This document shows, one piece after another, positions 31,281 through 41,062 of a stretch of DNA of 46,000 nt. The position numbers were made by a program, and so were the translations under genes. The stretch's first letter is position 1; each line of letters starts with the position of its first letter. Source of the DNA: CAYNNQ01 sp964398785 (GTDB lineage: Bacteria > Desulfobacterota > Desulfovibrionia > Desulfovibrionales > Desulfonatronovibrionaceae); contig CAYNNQ010000020.1 of NCBI GenBank assembly GCA_964398785.1, positions 1-46,000 of the forward strand. The letters are read 5' to 3'. A model generated the notes under the pieces. It was not told the origin of the DNA, made no database searches, and saw nothing but the letters and a program-made list of their open reading frames with translations.

Positions 31281-32372
31281 TTATTTGGCGGCCTGTCTGG
31301 CCTTTTTCTGCCATTCGATCCACTGTTCCTTATGGTTCTTTATCCATTCCGTGGCATGTTTTTCCACATCCTTTTGGGTATCTTCACCGGCATACATTTT
31401 GTCATTCTGAGTGGTTATGTCTTCAAATGGAACGGACATAATCTCGAACAGCTTTTTGGCTCCGGGATTGTTTTCCAGGAAGTCGTTGTTGGCCACTACG
31501 CGGATATCGCAAGCGGCAAAGCCCATCTTTATGGGATTGGTAGCCGCACCGGGGATGTCATGCGCAGTCAAAGCCTTTTTCGGGTTGCTCAGCTCTTTTT
31601 GTGCGTCGTTGGGAACAATTCTGGGTACGCCGATCCAGGCAACGTCCTCGCCGGGCTTGAGCTTGTTTACCGTCCAGTTCGGAGTCCAGGTAAAGAAGAA
31701 AACCGGCTTGCCGTTTTTGTACTTGGCCACCTGGTTGGCCATACTCGCGGCATAGGAAGCCTTGGCCACGTTAATGTTTTCCCCGATTTCCGGATAGGCC
31801 TTGTTCATATGGAAAGTGATGGCCTTTTCACAGCCCCATCCCGGAGGACATCCTACCATTTCGGCCTTGCCATCGCCGTTGGTATCAAACGCCTCTCTTA
31901 CTTCCTTGCGCTTAAAGTCGGCCAAAGTCTCGATATTGTATTTTTCCACAAGATCCTTGGATGCCAGATAACCCTGCAGAGCGCCCTTCTTCACGATATA
32001 GCCCACTTTGCTGCCTTTTTCATCAAAATTTTTGGGCAACTGGTTGTTGTGCAGGGGAAACCATCCGTTGGCCCAAAAGTCCAGCTCGTCGTTTACCAAT
32101 GATTGATAAAATATGGGATTGCTTACTTCCCTGTATTTCTCCACGTCATATCCCATGTGTTCCAGGGCCCGGCTGTAAATGGCTTCAAGAATGAACCCGC
32201 TGTTCCAGGTAGCCCGGCCGGGTTTTACCGTTACTCCCTGTCCGGGAAACGTGGAGAATTGCTGGTTCATGAAACCGCATTCAAAATCTTTGGCCTGAAC
32301 ACTGCCAGTCAGGGGCAGGATCATTACAGCACTGAGTAAAACGATAAACAGGGCTTTTTTTCCTAGTTGCAT
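31281..32372 (-). CDS. proX: Glycine betaine-binding periplasmic protein ProX
   Basis: The 363-residue protein has a cleavable signal peptide (about 1-27, ending SVQA-K) and no lipobox cysteine, so it should be free in the periplasm. It is closely related along its length to the lipoprotein at 29478, with the same betaine-cage stretches (ATWNSGF, DFWANGWFPLH, FTWTPNWTVN) and the GCPPGWGC cysteine pair. AGGAGGCTTATC precedes the ATG. It follows ahcY on the same strand at 144 bp, so it may be read from the methyl-cycle operon or from its own promoter. Confidence 0.93.
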   Translation of the reverse strand: MQLGKKALFIVLLSAVMILPLTGSVQAKDFECGFMNQQFSTFPGQGVTVKPGRATWNSGFILEAIYSRALEHMGYDVEKYREVSNPIFYQSLVNDELDFWANGWFPLHNNQLPKNFDEKGSKVGYIVKKGALQGYLASKDLVEKYNIETLADFKRKEVREAFDTNGDGKAEMVGCPPGWGCEKAITFHMNKAYPEIGENINVAKASYAASMANQVAKYKNGKPVFFFTWTPNWTVNKLKPGEDVAWIGVPRIVPNDAQKELSNPKKALTAHDIPGAATNPIKMGFAACDIRVVANNDFLENNPGAKKLFEIMSVPFEDITTQNDKMYAGEDTQKDVEKHATEWIKNHKEQWIEWQKKARQAAK

Positions 32373-32516
32373 GATAAGCCTCCTTGCATTTTAGTAAGTT
32401 GTACCTTCCCACCGGGTCTTTTAGACATCCACTATTTTGTTTGCCCGGTCCTCAAGTGTAGCACCGGATTAATTTTCCGGGCTACACTGAGGAAATATGA
32501 TTATTTTAATTATGGA

Positions 32517-33779
32517 TTATGTGCCTTCTTCCCATGAATTGAGGTATTCGATTTGTTCCGGGGTCAACTCGTCCCTTTTGATGCCCATGGCTTCCAGTTG
32601 GGTCCCTGCAATTTCATTGTCGATCTCTTCCGGGAGCTGCAAAACCTTGGAGGGTAGTTTACCCTTATTTTGGACCCCGTATTCACAGGCCATGGCCTGT
32701 CCGCAGAAGGAAGTGGACATAACTTCACTGGGATGTCCCTCAGCTGCGGCCAGATTGACCAAGCGACCCTCTCCGAGGACAAACACCTTTTTGCCGTTTA
32801 CCTGATATTCGTCCATAAATGGACGGATTCTTTTTCCTTGTCCGGCTTTATCGCGCAGGGTGTCCAAATCGATTTCATTATCGAAATGACCGGAATTGCA
32901 GATCATCGCTCCGTGGTGCATTTTCGTTATATGCTCGAATTTGATTACATGCTTGTTACCGGTAACCGTGCAGAAAATATCCCCCTGGGTCACAGCTTCG
33001 GACATGGGCATTACCCGATAGCCATCATATGCGGCCTGCAAGGCACGGAAGTTGTCCGCCTCGGCCACGATTACATTTGCTCCGAGTCCTTGGGCCCGCT
33101 TGGCAACACCTTTTCCGCAGCTGCCGTATCCGACCACCACAAATGTCTTGCCAGCCATGAGGACATTGGTTGCCCGCAGGATACCATCTACAGTGGACTG
33201 GCCCGTACCGTAGTAATTATCCACCAAATGCTTGGTCATATTGTCGTTTACAGCGATCATGGGATATTTCAGGGCGTTGTCCTGTTCCATTGCCTTTAGG
33301 CGGATAATGCCAGTGGTGGTTTCCTCACATCCACATATGATTTCCGGGATAAGTTCCGGTTTGCTTTTGTGGATTTCGGAAACCAGGTCGCAACCGTCGT
33401 CAATGGTTATCTGCGGCTTGCAGTCGATGACATTGTGCAGGTAGCGATAGTAGTCTTCGCTGGTTTCGCCCTTGTAGGCCCAAACTTTCACTCCTTCATC
33501 AGCCAGTGCAGCGGCCACATCATCCTGAGTGGAGAGGGGATTGCAGCCTGTTATGGCCACCTCTGCCCCTCCGGCGATAAGAGTGCGTACCAGGATGCCA
33601 GTCTCTTTAGTCACATGCAGGGCCAGGCCGACTTTTATCCCTTTCAGGGGCTTTTCCCGGGAAAAACGTTCCCGAACTTTAAGTAGGGCTCCCATGTTCA
33701 GCTCTGCAAGCTCCAGATTGTTCTTCCCCTGCGCTGCAAGGGACATATCCTTTACTTCATAGTGATTACCTTTATCCAT
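32517..33779 (-). CDS. ahcY: Adenosylhomocysteinase
   Basis: AhcY splits S-adenosylhomocysteine, the product of every SAM-dependent methylation, into homocysteine and adenosine. The 420 residues include GLALHVTKETGILVRTL, the NAD-binding GYGSCGKGVAKRAQGLGANV and EYQVNGKKVFVLGEGRLVNL. The short C-terminus (YLNSWEEGT) is the form found in archaea and Thermotoga, without the KPxHYRY tail. It lies 56 bp after metH. Beside two methyltransferases that release three SAH per betaine, its role is to relieve product inhibition and return homocysteine. Confidence 0.95.
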   Translation of the reverse strand: MDKGNHYEVKDMSLAAQGKNNLELAELNMGALLKVRERFSREKPLKGIKVGLALHVTKETGILVRTLIAGGAEVAITGCNPLSTQDDVAAALADEGVKVWAYKGETSEDYYRYLHNVIDCKPQITIDDGCDLVSEIHKSKPELIPEIICGCEETTTGIIRLKAMEQDNALKYPMIAVNDNMTKHLVDNYYGTGQSTVDGILRATNVLMAGKTFVVVGYGSCGKGVAKRAQGLGANVIVAEADNFRALQAAYDGYRVMPMSEAVTQGDIFCTVTGNKHVIKFEHITKMHHGAMICNSGHFDNEIDLDTLRDKAGQGKRIRPFMDEYQVNGKKVFVLGEGRLVNLAAAEGHPSEVMSTSFCGQAMACEYGVQNKGKLPSKVLQLPEEIDNEIAGTQLEAMGIKRDELTPEQIEYLNSWEEGT

Positions 33780-33835
33780 CTTCTCTCCTTTATCCGTTTT
33801 TTAGCCAAAGCTTGGTATGGCCGTTGTTGGTCTGT

Positions 33836-36256
33836 TTATCCAGGTTCCACCAGGGACTGGACTGTCTTTATGGCATCGACGGCATCAGTGGAATAGCCGT
33901 TAGCTCCGATTTTTTCGGAAAATTCCCGGGTGATCACTGCTCCCCCGATTACCACTTTTATTTCCGAGCCTTTCTCTCTAAGCAGATCAACGGTCTCCTG
34001 CATCTTTACCATTGTAGTGGTCATAAGCGCGGATAAACCGATAATAGTGGCCTCCCGTGTCATTGCTTCTTCCACAATCTTGCTGGCCGGGACATCTTTT
34101 CCCAGATCAACGACCTCGAAGCCGTGATTGCGCAGCAAGAGACAGACGATGTTTTTCCCGATATCGTGTATGTCACCCTCCACAGTGGCCATGACTACAA
34201 GGTGCTTCTCCCGGCTGCTTTCTTTGTCTTCCAGATAAGGCTTTACTAGTTCAAATCCGGCCTGCATGGTTTCGGCCGAGAGAAGCAGCTGTGGCAGAAA
34301 ATATTCTTTTTTCTCGTATTTTTCACCGACTTCGATTATGCCGGGGATGAGTTCTTCGTTGACAATAGTGAAAGGGTCTTTTGCATCATCCAGTTTTTTT
34401 TGTATCAGTGCCTGTATATTTTCCTTATCGCCCTTGATTACAGCCGCCTTCAGGCCTGTTGTGTCATTACCCTCAGTACTCTGTTCTTGGTTTGAACTCC
34501 GAGAGGTGTTGTCTCCGCCAGGTTCCCAGGAGGAATAGTTCTTGATGAAGGCGGAGGCCTGGGCATCGCGGCCCATAAGGACCTCCGAGGCCGCAAGCGT
34601 CTCCTGGATGGTTGAGAAGTTCGGATTGGCTATGCAGCTGTTTAAACCGGAGGCAATGGCCATGCTCAGGAAATTGCAATTCAAGAGTTCCCTGGCCGGC
34701 AAGCCGAAGGAAATGTTGGAAAGCCCCAGGGTAGTACACAGCCCCAGTTTTTCCCGGCAATATCTAATGGTTTCCAGACAGGACTTGGCAGCTTCCGGTT
34801 TTGAGGAAACCGTCAGGGCCAGGGCATCAATCATTATAAGCCGTTTGGGTATTCCCAGGTTTTCTGCCTTCCCCAAAAGTTTTTCAATTATCCTGATCCT
34901 GTCTCCAGGTTTTAGTGGCAGATCACCCCCTTCCAGGGGTAAAAGGATAAAGGCTGCTCCATATTTGCGGCATATAGGGGCCAATTCGGACATTTTATCC
35001 CCTTCTCCACTGATGGAGTTGATAAGAGCCGAACCGGGATAGGCATCAAGCGAGGCGGTTATGGCCTCAACGTTTGAGGAGTCCAGGCATAAGGGGACAG
35101 TGTGACGTCGGGAAATTTCCTGGACCAGTTGAGGCATGATTTTAACCTCATCCACCATGGGCGCCCCCACGTTTACATCCAGGATCGGCGCCCCCGCCTG
35201 AACCTGGTCCCGAGCCAGATCCAGGGCAGTTGACAGGGCACCATCCTGAAGTTCAGCGGAAAGCGTTTTTTTGCCGGTGGGATTGATCCGTTCCCCGATA
35301 CAAGCAGTGGGGTGATCCGGTCCCAGGGGGACTGAAGCTCCCCGAGAGGTTAGGACCATGTCCGGAGCATTTTGGCACTGGGGAATACTTATCTTCCTAT
35401 TAACACATTTGTTTCGCAATTGTTTTATGTGTTCCGGGGTGGTGCCGCAGCAGCCACCCACAAGGGAAGCCCCCATGTTCGTGAACTCCGTGGTCTTTTC
35501 GGAGAACTCCTCCGGACCCATCCGAAAGACGGTTTCCCCGTCTTCCAACTGGGGAAGACCGGCATTGGGTTCCACCTGCAATGGGGCATCCAGACGCACA
35601 AGCATCTGGTTGATTACATCCTTGAATTGTTCCGGGCCGGCGCTGCAATTGGTACCGATTATGTCCGCTCCCAGATTCTGCATGGTATCCACGAATGTGA
35701 GCGGATCAGTACCGGTCAGGCTGGTCCCGTTTTCAAAGGTCATGGAAACGGCCACTGGAAGGGAACAGACTTCCCTTGCCGCAATGACCACAGCCCGGGC
35801 TTCGGCCAAATCAAAGTGGGTCTCGGCCAAAATCAGGTCTGCTCCGCCCTGAGCCAGCCCCCGTATCTGTTCCCTGTAGGCTTTAACCAGACTCGAGAAA
35901 ACTGCATCTCCGAGAGGAGCAAGCATTTCCCCGGTAGGACCGGCGGTACCCACAACCCAGGCCTTGTCCCCAGCGGTTTCCCGGGCCACGGAAGCCATCT
36001 TCCGGTTGAATTCTACCGGATCGGCCGCGCCACCAAGTTTGTACCTAGTCGCCCCGAAGGTATTCGCGGTTAGAGCAGTAGCACCGGCCTCCATATATTC
36101 GGCATGGACGCGGGCAATGGCCTGCGGGTTGCGCAGGCCGAATTCCTCGGGGGATTCCCCGGGGGAAAGCCCCTGCTTCTGCAGAAGGGTGCCCATCGCC
36201 CCGTCGAAAATGACCACGTTGCCTTTGTTTATGTATTCAAGGATGTTTGAGCTCAT
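33836..36256 (-). CDS. metH: Cobalamin-dependent methionine synthase lacking the reactivation domain
   Basis: The product (806 residues) methylates homocysteine using methyltetrahydrofolate. In order it has the zinc-binding homocysteine domain (DGAMGTLLQKQG, GTNCSAGPEQF, GGCCGTTPEHI), a pterin-binding barrel (GERINPTGKK, DVNVGAPMVDE), a cap and the B12 domain (VEGDIHDIGKNIV, with the cobalt-ligating histidine). The SAM-binding reactivation domain of E. coli MetH (about 1227 residues) is absent, as in other short MetH proteins. The ATG at 36256 is preceded by AGAGAG; a GTG at 36271 overlaps the upstream gene. It overlaps or nearly touches the sarcosine methyltransferase gene. Confidence 0.93.
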   Translation of the reverse strand: MSSNILEYINKGNVVIFDGAMGTLLQKQGLSPGESPEEFGLRNPQAIARVHAEYMEAGATALTANTFGATRYKLGGAADPVEFNRKMASVARETAGDKAWVVGTAGPTGEMLAPLGDAVFSSLVKAYREQIRGLAQGGADLILAETHFDLAEARAVVIAAREVCSLPVAVSMTFENGTSLTGTDPLTFVDTMQNLGADIIGTNCSAGPEQFKDVINQMLVRLDAPLQVEPNAGLPQLEDGETVFRMGPEEFSEKTTEFTNMGASLVGGCCGTTPEHIKQLRNKCVNRKISIPQCQNAPDMVLTSRGASVPLGPDHPTACIGERINPTGKKTLSAELQDGALSTALDLARDQVQAGAPILDVNVGAPMVDEVKIMPQLVQEISRRHTVPLCLDSSNVEAITASLDAYPGSALINSISGEGDKMSELAPICRKYGAAFILLPLEGGDLPLKPGDRIRIIEKLLGKAENLGIPKRLIMIDALALTVSSKPEAAKSCLETIRYCREKLGLCTTLGLSNISFGLPARELLNCNFLSMAIASGLNSCIANPNFSTIQETLAASEVLMGRDAQASAFIKNYSSWEPGGDNTSRSSNQEQSTEGNDTTGLKAAVIKGDKENIQALIQKKLDDAKDPFTIVNEELIPGIIEVGEKYEKKEYFLPQLLLSAETMQAGFELVKPYLEDKESSREKHLVVMATVEGDIHDIGKNIVCLLLRNHGFEVVDLGKDVPASKIVEEAMTREATIIGLSALMTTTMVKMQETVDLLREKGSEIKVVIGGAVITREFSEKIGANGYSTDAVDAIKTVQSLVEPG

Positions 36257-36260
36257 CTCT

Positions 36261-37106
36261 CTACTTGGCACCGTTGGATTTTTTCATGACAAATATCCCC
36301 CAGACAAGGTTGTTGGCTTGCCCGCCGTCCACCCAGTGCTGAAGGCCTTTTTTCATTTTGTTTATGTATTGCGGAGAGACATGCTGTACCAGGTCGTCCT
36401 CGTTTTTTTCCGTTTCTTCCAGGACTTTGCCGTAGTGTGTGCATATTTGTTCGGTATGGTCTTCGAACTTCTTTTCCATCAATCCGCACTTTTTGCCGCA
36501 TTCGCGGTAGAATCCGGGAGATCCCATGCTTTCCAGATGGATTCGTTCGTAAATGGGCTGCAGTGCGTTGCAGTCGCAGTCATCTGCCTGCATGGGGTCG
36601 GTGAAGATGAATTCGCCGTTATCCTTGAGTACTCTGGATATTTCCCGGATAACGGATTCCCTGTCCCCGCTGTGCAGGATAGCATCCTGAGACCAGATAA
36701 CATCGAATGAGTTGTCCGGATAGGGGATTTCTTCGAAGCTTCCGTCCACCACTTCAATCAGGTGATCCAGACCCTGCTCTTTATTTTTTTCCCGGTTCCT
36801 TTCATTTTCCTTCTCGCTTAGGTTAAGGCAGGAAACCTGGCAACCGTATTTTTGGGCCAGATAGCGTGCGGCCCCTCCGAATCCGGCGCCCACATCCAGA
36901 ACCTTACAGTCGGAGCAAAGGGTGTCCGACTGGTCGGCCATCCTGGCGACTGTTTTTCTACTGGCGTCGAATATGGGCTCTTCCGGACTTTTATACAGTC
37001 CGATATGGATGTCTTCCCCGCCCCATATCTTGTAATAAAAAGTATCCGCGTCATCACTGTTGTAGTAATTCCGCGCTGTTTGTACTGGTTCCGTATATGT
37101 CTGCAT
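36261..37106 (-). CDS. Sarcosine/dimethylglycine N-methyltransferase
   Basis: A class I SAM-dependent methyltransferase of 281 residues matching the SDMT family: YYNSDDADTFYYKIWGGEDIHIGLY near the N-terminus, SAM motif VLDVGAGFGGAARYL, and QDAILHSGDRESVIREI in the middle. These enzymes add the second and third methyl groups to sarcosine and dimethylglycine, giving glycine betaine. It follows the glycine methyltransferase gene by 2 bp, and metH begins at its end, so production is coupled. The product is cytoplasmic. Confidence 0.95.
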   Translation of the reverse strand: MQTYTEPVQTARNYYNSDDADTFYYKIWGGEDIHIGLYKSPEEPIFDASRKTVARMADQSDTLCSDCKVLDVGAGFGGAARYLAQKYGCQVSCLNLSEKENERNREKNKEQGLDHLIEVVDGSFEEIPYPDNSFDVIWSQDAILHSGDRESVIREISRVLKDNGEFIFTDPMQADDCDCNALQPIYERIHLESMGSPGFYRECGKKCGLMEKKFEDHTEQICTHYGKVLEETEKNEDDLVQHVSPQYINKMKKGLQHWVDGGQANNLVWGIFVMKKSNGAK

Positions 37107-37108
37107 TT

Positions 37109-37930
37109 CTAGATTTCCTCCTCTTTACTGGGGACATATTCTTTTTCCGCGACATGGATGTAATAGTCCGGGTTCTCTTCGCGGTATGTTTCCTGAAAGT
37201 CCCCGAATGTCTCAATGCTCTGGAACCCTACTCCATGCATCAGGTCCTGGAGATAATCCTTGCGCAATGGATACATGTTCAGAAAATATTCCGAACCATC
37301 ATTGTGAAAGGTATACTTGAATCGGGCTAGGCCCTCGTCGAGATGGTCCGGCTCAGCGGATACTGCATCTCCGCAGTAGTAGTACTTATGCTTGCAGGTG
37401 AAACCGTGATCCAGCATGGAATCGTAATTACGCTGATCCAGAATCAAAACGCCGTCGTGCCGCAGCGTGGCATAGAATTCAGCAAGGGCCTTGCGACGAT
37501 CTTTTTCCTCGAACAGATGGGTGAAAGAATTCCCCAGACAGATCACCGCATCAAATTCGCTGTGGATGTCCCTGTTCAGTATTCTCCAGTCGGCCTGGAC
37601 CGTGCGCAGCATCTCGCCGTGCTCACGGGCGTTGTAGAAAGCCTGGGTGAGCATTTCCGGATTGCCGTCCGCGCTAATGACTTCAAATCCGGCTTTTAGA
37701 AGCCGTACGGAATGAAACCCGGTTCCAGTGGCCACATCAAGGATCCTTTTGGCTCCGCGTTTTTTCAGTTCCCGAATGTAAAAGTCTCCTTCCGCTTTTG
37801 CACGGGATTCCCAATCAATAAGTTCGTCCCATTTCTCCACGAAAGGTTTGACATACTCCTGTTGATAATGCCCTGTTTCGCGAACCTTGGTTGGATCCTT
37901 TCCAAAATCCTGTTGTTCCTCAACTGTCAT
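37109..37930 (-). CDS. Glycine/sarcosine N-methyltransferase
   Basis: A 273-residue class I methyltransferase of the GSMT family known from Halorhodospira and halophilic cyanobacteria. ILDVATGTGFHSVRLL is the SAM motif, VICLGNSFTHLFEEKDR the acidic/catalytic loop, and DQRNYDSMLDHGF the substrate region. It carries out the first methylations, glycine to sarcosine to dimethylglycine. AAGGAGGTAACT precedes the ATG. With the next gene it forms the complete route from glycine to betaine, so the organism can make this osmolyte without choline. Confidence 0.95.
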   Translation of the reverse strand: MTVEEQQDFGKDPTKVRETGHYQQEYVKPFVEKWDELIDWESRAKAEGDFYIRELKKRGAKRILDVATGTGFHSVRLLKAGFEVISADGNPEMLTQAFYNAREHGEMLRTVQADWRILNRDIHSEFDAVICLGNSFTHLFEEKDRRKALAEFYATLRHDGVLILDQRNYDSMLDHGFTCKHKYYYCGDAVSAEPDHLDEGLARFKYTFHNDGSEYFLNMYPLRKDYLQDLMHGVGFQSIETFGDFQETYREENPDYYIHVAEKEYVPSKEEEI

Positions 37931-37957
37931 AGTTACCTCCTTGGACTGAATTACCAG

Positions 37958-38881
37958 TTAACTTATTTTCTGCAGCCGATGGGCAAATTCATCCCAACTA
38001 AACGTATGCGCTTGGGTCCCATGTTTTTCCACACAGAAGCTTGCACATACCGAACCCATTTTGGCTGCCTGTTGTAGGGGCTTTTCTTGCATTAAACCTT
38101 TTATCATGCCCGCCCGGAAAGCATCTCCGGCGCCTGTGGGGTCAAAAGCCTCTTCGACTTTGACTGCGGGTACTGAAGCTTCCCCGGATCTGTTCATGAT
38201 TTTCGCCCCGTGTTCACCGAAAGTAACTACAATATTTTCGGTGAGCTCCATGATCTGGTCCGTGTTCAGTCCTGTTTTTTGACAGACTTGTTCCAATTCA
38301 TAGTCGTTACAGAAAAGTATAAATGACCCCTTAATCATCTTGCGTAGCTGTTCTCCATCCAAGGCAGGTATGGCCTGCCCCGGATCACAGATGTAGGGGA
38401 TACCTTTTTGTCGGAAAGTCTCCGGATAATTCTGCATATCTTCCAGATTACCCGGGGAGACGATCCCCAGGCTTCCGTCGTTTGACCATTCATCAATATC
38501 CATTTTGCAAGGATAACCCATGGCCCCGGGGTTGAAGCCTATTATTTGGTTGTCGTCTTGATCAGTTGTTATGTACGCACTAGCCGTGGGTACGTCCGAG
38601 AGTACACGGATTCCTTTAGTGGATATGCCGTGTTTCTGTAGCCATTGGCTATACTCATCGAAATCTTTGCCTGCGGTGGCAATGATGTTCGACTTTTCCT
38701 CGAGCAGAGTCAGGTTATAGCCTATATTCCCTGCGGTTCCCCCGAATTTTTCCTCCAGGCCGTTGACCATAAAGCATACATTAAGCATGTGTATCTTTTC
38801 CGGTAGGATGTGGTCCGAGAATTTTCCCGGAAAATCCATGATCCGGTCTAGAGCGAGAGAGCCAGAAATAATAGTGTTCAT
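37958..38881 (-). CDS. PfkB-family kinase, probable adenosine kinase
   Basis: A 307-residue ribokinase-family enzyme with GGTAGNIGYNLTLL near the N-terminus and the catalytic DPTGAGDAFRAGM near the C-terminus. The sequence alone would allow a sugar or nucleoside substrate. Its place between metK and the methyltransferases, in a cluster that makes one adenosine per SAH split, argues for adenosine kinase (adenosine to AMP), which would pull the reversible AhcY reaction forward. It lies 21 bp after metK and 27 bp before the glycine methyltransferase gene. Confidence 0.82.
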   Translation of the reverse strand: MNTIISGSLALDRIMDFPGKFSDHILPEKIHMLNVCFMVNGLEEKFGGTAGNIGYNLTLLEEKSNIIATAGKDFDEYSQWLQKHGISTKGIRVLSDVPTASAYITTDQDDNQIIGFNPGAMGYPCKMDIDEWSNDGSLGIVSPGNLEDMQNYPETFRQKGIPYICDPGQAIPALDGEQLRKMIKGSFILFCNDYELEQVCQKTGLNTDQIMELTENIVVTFGEHGAKIMNRSGEASVPAVKVEEAFDPTGAGDAFRAGMIKGLMQEKPLQQAAKMGSVCASFCVEKHGTQAHTFSWDEFAHRLQKIS

Positions 38882-38902
38882 GATAAATACCCGTGTGTCT
38901 TT

Positions 38903-40072
38903 CTATATTTTGCAGGCGGTTCTAAGGTCCTCAACAGCATCCGTTTTTTCCCATTTGAATTCCGGATGCTCGCGCCCAAAATGTCCGTAGTTCGTAGTCT
39001 GGCGATAGATGGGGCGGAGTAGCTTGAGCCTCTGGTTAATGTAGTAGGGACGCATGTCGAATACTTCCCGTACGGCCTTGGTCAGTGTCTCGTCGTCAAC
39101 TTCGCCTGTCCCCCGGGAAGAAACAATGACTGAGACCGGGTCGGCCACACCTATAGCATAAGCAATTTGCACTTCGCAGCGTTCGGCTAGGTCAGCGGCT
39201 ACCACATTCTTGGCGATATACCTGGCCATGTACGCTCCGGAACGGTCCACTTTCGAGGGATCCTTACCGGAAAATGCTCCGCCTCCGTGGGCTCCTTGTC
39301 CTCCGTAGGTATCCTGGATGATTTTCCGGCCGGTGAGTCCGCAGTCGCCCATGGGCCCGCCGACAACAAAACGCCCGGTAGGATTGATGTAAATGGTGGT
39401 GTTTTTATCCAGCATGTCTTCCGGAATCGTCTTGTTGACTACTTCTTCCCGAACAGCATCCTGGAGGTCGGAAAAGGCCACACTTTCACTGTGCTGAGTG
39501 GACACGACTATGTTTTCGATGCCCGCCGGTACACCACCCTCGTACTTCAGGGCTACCTGGGTTTTACCGTCCGGGCGCAGGAAGTCGAGAATCCCGTTTT
39601 TGCGTACATAAGTCAGTCTGCGGCTGAGTTTATGGGACCAGTACACCGGAGCGGGCATAAGCTTGTCCGTCTCCTTGCAGGCAAAACCGAACATCATGCC
39701 TTGGTCCCCTGCGCCTTGTTCTTCAGGACTTTTACGGTTTACACCCTGGGCAATATCCGGGGACTGTTTGTCTATACTGGATAGAACCGAGCATGTTTCC
39801 CAGTCAAAGCCCATATCCGAATGGGTGTAGCCGATATCCTTGACTGTGTTTCTGGCGATTTCCGGCAAATCAGCATAAGCCTCCGTAGCAATTTCGCCGC
39901 CGATAAAAACCATGCCGGTAGTGGTCAGGGTCTCACAAGCAACCTTAGCGTTGGTGTCTTGATCTAGTATTGCATCTACCACCGCATCCGATATGGCATC
40001 GGAGACTTTATCCGGATGGCCTTCAGTAACTGACTCAGATGTAAAAACATACTTGCCGTTGTTCATAATCAT
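38903..40072 (-). CDS. metK: S-adenosylmethionine synthase
   Basis: The 389-residue enzyme makes SAM from methionine and ATP. It shows GHPDKVSDAISDAVVDAILDQD near the N-terminus, GDQGMMFGFA and the P-loop-like GGQGAHGGGAFSGKDPSKVDR. It supplies the three SAM molecules needed per betaine made by the next genes. AGGAGGTATTTA precedes the ATG. It lies 120 bp after metF; that gap has an AT-rich stretch but no riboswitch that I recognise. Confidence 0.96.
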   Translation of the reverse strand: MIMNNGKYVFTSESVTEGHPDKVSDAISDAVVDAILDQDTNAKVACETLTTTGMVFIGGEIATEAYADLPEIARNTVKDIGYTHSDMGFDWETCSVLSSIDKQSPDIAQGVNRKSPEEQGAGDQGMMFGFACKETDKLMPAPVYWSHKLSRRLTYVRKNGILDFLRPDGKTQVALKYEGGVPAGIENIVVSTQHSESVAFSDLQDAVREEVVNKTIPEDMLDKNTTIYINPTGRFVVGGPMGDCGLTGRKIIQDTYGGQGAHGGGAFSGKDPSKVDRSGAYMARYIAKNVVAADLAERCEVQIAYAIGVADPVSVIVSSRGTGEVDDETLTKAVREVFDMRPYYINQRLKLLRPIYRQTTNYGHFGREHPEFKWEKTDAVEDLRTACKI

Positions 40073-40192
40073 TATTAAATACCTCCTTATTTTCCCTTGA
40101 ATAAAATCAAACTAAGCAAGGGTGCTAATTTTATTATAACTCCCCACAATGGGATGAACCGGGGTTCCGGTGTTATAGGCCTTGTAAAATAT

Positions 40193-41062
40193 TCAGAACG
40201 GACAGTCTTTGAGGATATCTAGGCATGGCTGGGCGCGATTCAGGGTGTACAAGTGTATGCCAGGTGCACCTTTTTCCAAAAGATCGCGGATTTGTTCTCG
40301 GGCAAAGTCTTTCCCGAATTTCAAAACTTCCTCGGGACCTTGCTCCTGCATTAATTTTTCGATTTTCAGGTACAAAGAGCCGGGAATCATGCTTCCGGAA
40401 ACAGAAAGTATAAATCGCAGTGAGTTGAAGCTGAGAATCGGCAAAACTCCGGGAAGTACCGGGCAATCAACTTTAAAGGAGCGAAGTCTGTCCACAAAGT
40501 CGAAATATTGCCGGTTGTCGAAAAAGAATTGTGTATGCAGATAGTCAGTACCCTGATCCACCTTGTGTTTTAACCAGTAAAAGTCTTCTTTAATGCTCTT
40601 GGATTCCGGATGTGCGCCGGGGTAAGCTGCACCCGCAACTTCCAGCTCCGGGTTTCTGGATTTAAGGAAGTCAACCAATTCGGAAGCGTAGCGGAAATAA
40701 CTATTCTCGTTGCGGGCGGCAGGATCTTTTGGTTCATCCCCGCGCAGAGCGAGTACGTTATTTATCCCTAGATGTTCCAATTGTTCCAAGAAATTTTCCA
40801 GCTCCTCCTTGGTGGAATTAATGCAGGTTTGGTGCACCATGACTTTTTGTCCCATCTCGTCCTGCATTTTTTGAGCTACCGGGATTGTATTGCCCTGCTC
40901 GGAGCCACCGGCTCCGCATGTAATGGATACAAAGTCCGGATTGCTTTGGCTTAGCTGTTCTACATTGTCCCAAAATTTTTGGAAATCACTCCCATCTTTT
41001 GGGGGGAAATATTCCAGCGACAATGTGGGCGTATTGCTTTTAATCCGCTCAATAACGCGCAT
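40193..41062 (-). CDS. metF: Methylenetetrahydrofolate reductase
   Basis: The 289-residue TIM-barrel flavoenzyme reduces methylene- to methyl-tetrahydrofolate, the methyl donor of MetH. LSLEYFPPKDGS carries the catalytic glutamate, and SITCGAGGS, NVLALRGDEPKDP and HTQFFFDN are family stretches. It is the first gene of the betaine/methyl-cycle run; AGGGAGCAAAGGA precedes the ATG. It supplies the new methyl groups that leave as betaine. Confidence 0.94.
   Translation of the reverse strand: MRVIERIKSNTPTLSLEYFPPKDGSDFQKFWDNVEQLSQSNPDFVSITCGAGGSEQGNTIPVAQKMQDEMGQKVMVHQTCINSTKEELENFLEQLEHLGINNVLALRGDEPKDPAARNENSYFRYASELVDFLKSRNPELEVAGAAYPGAHPESKSIKEDFYWLKHKVDQGTDYLHTQFFFDNRQYFDFVDRLRSFKVDCPVLPGVLPILSFNSLRFILSVSGSMIPGSLYLKIEKLMQEQGPEEVLKFGKDFAREQIRDLLEKGAPGIHLYTLNRAQPCLDILKDCPF

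Noticed and set aside
31127..31441. Plus-strand protein over the proX terminator
   Set aside because: It is the shadow of proX and its terminator hairpin.
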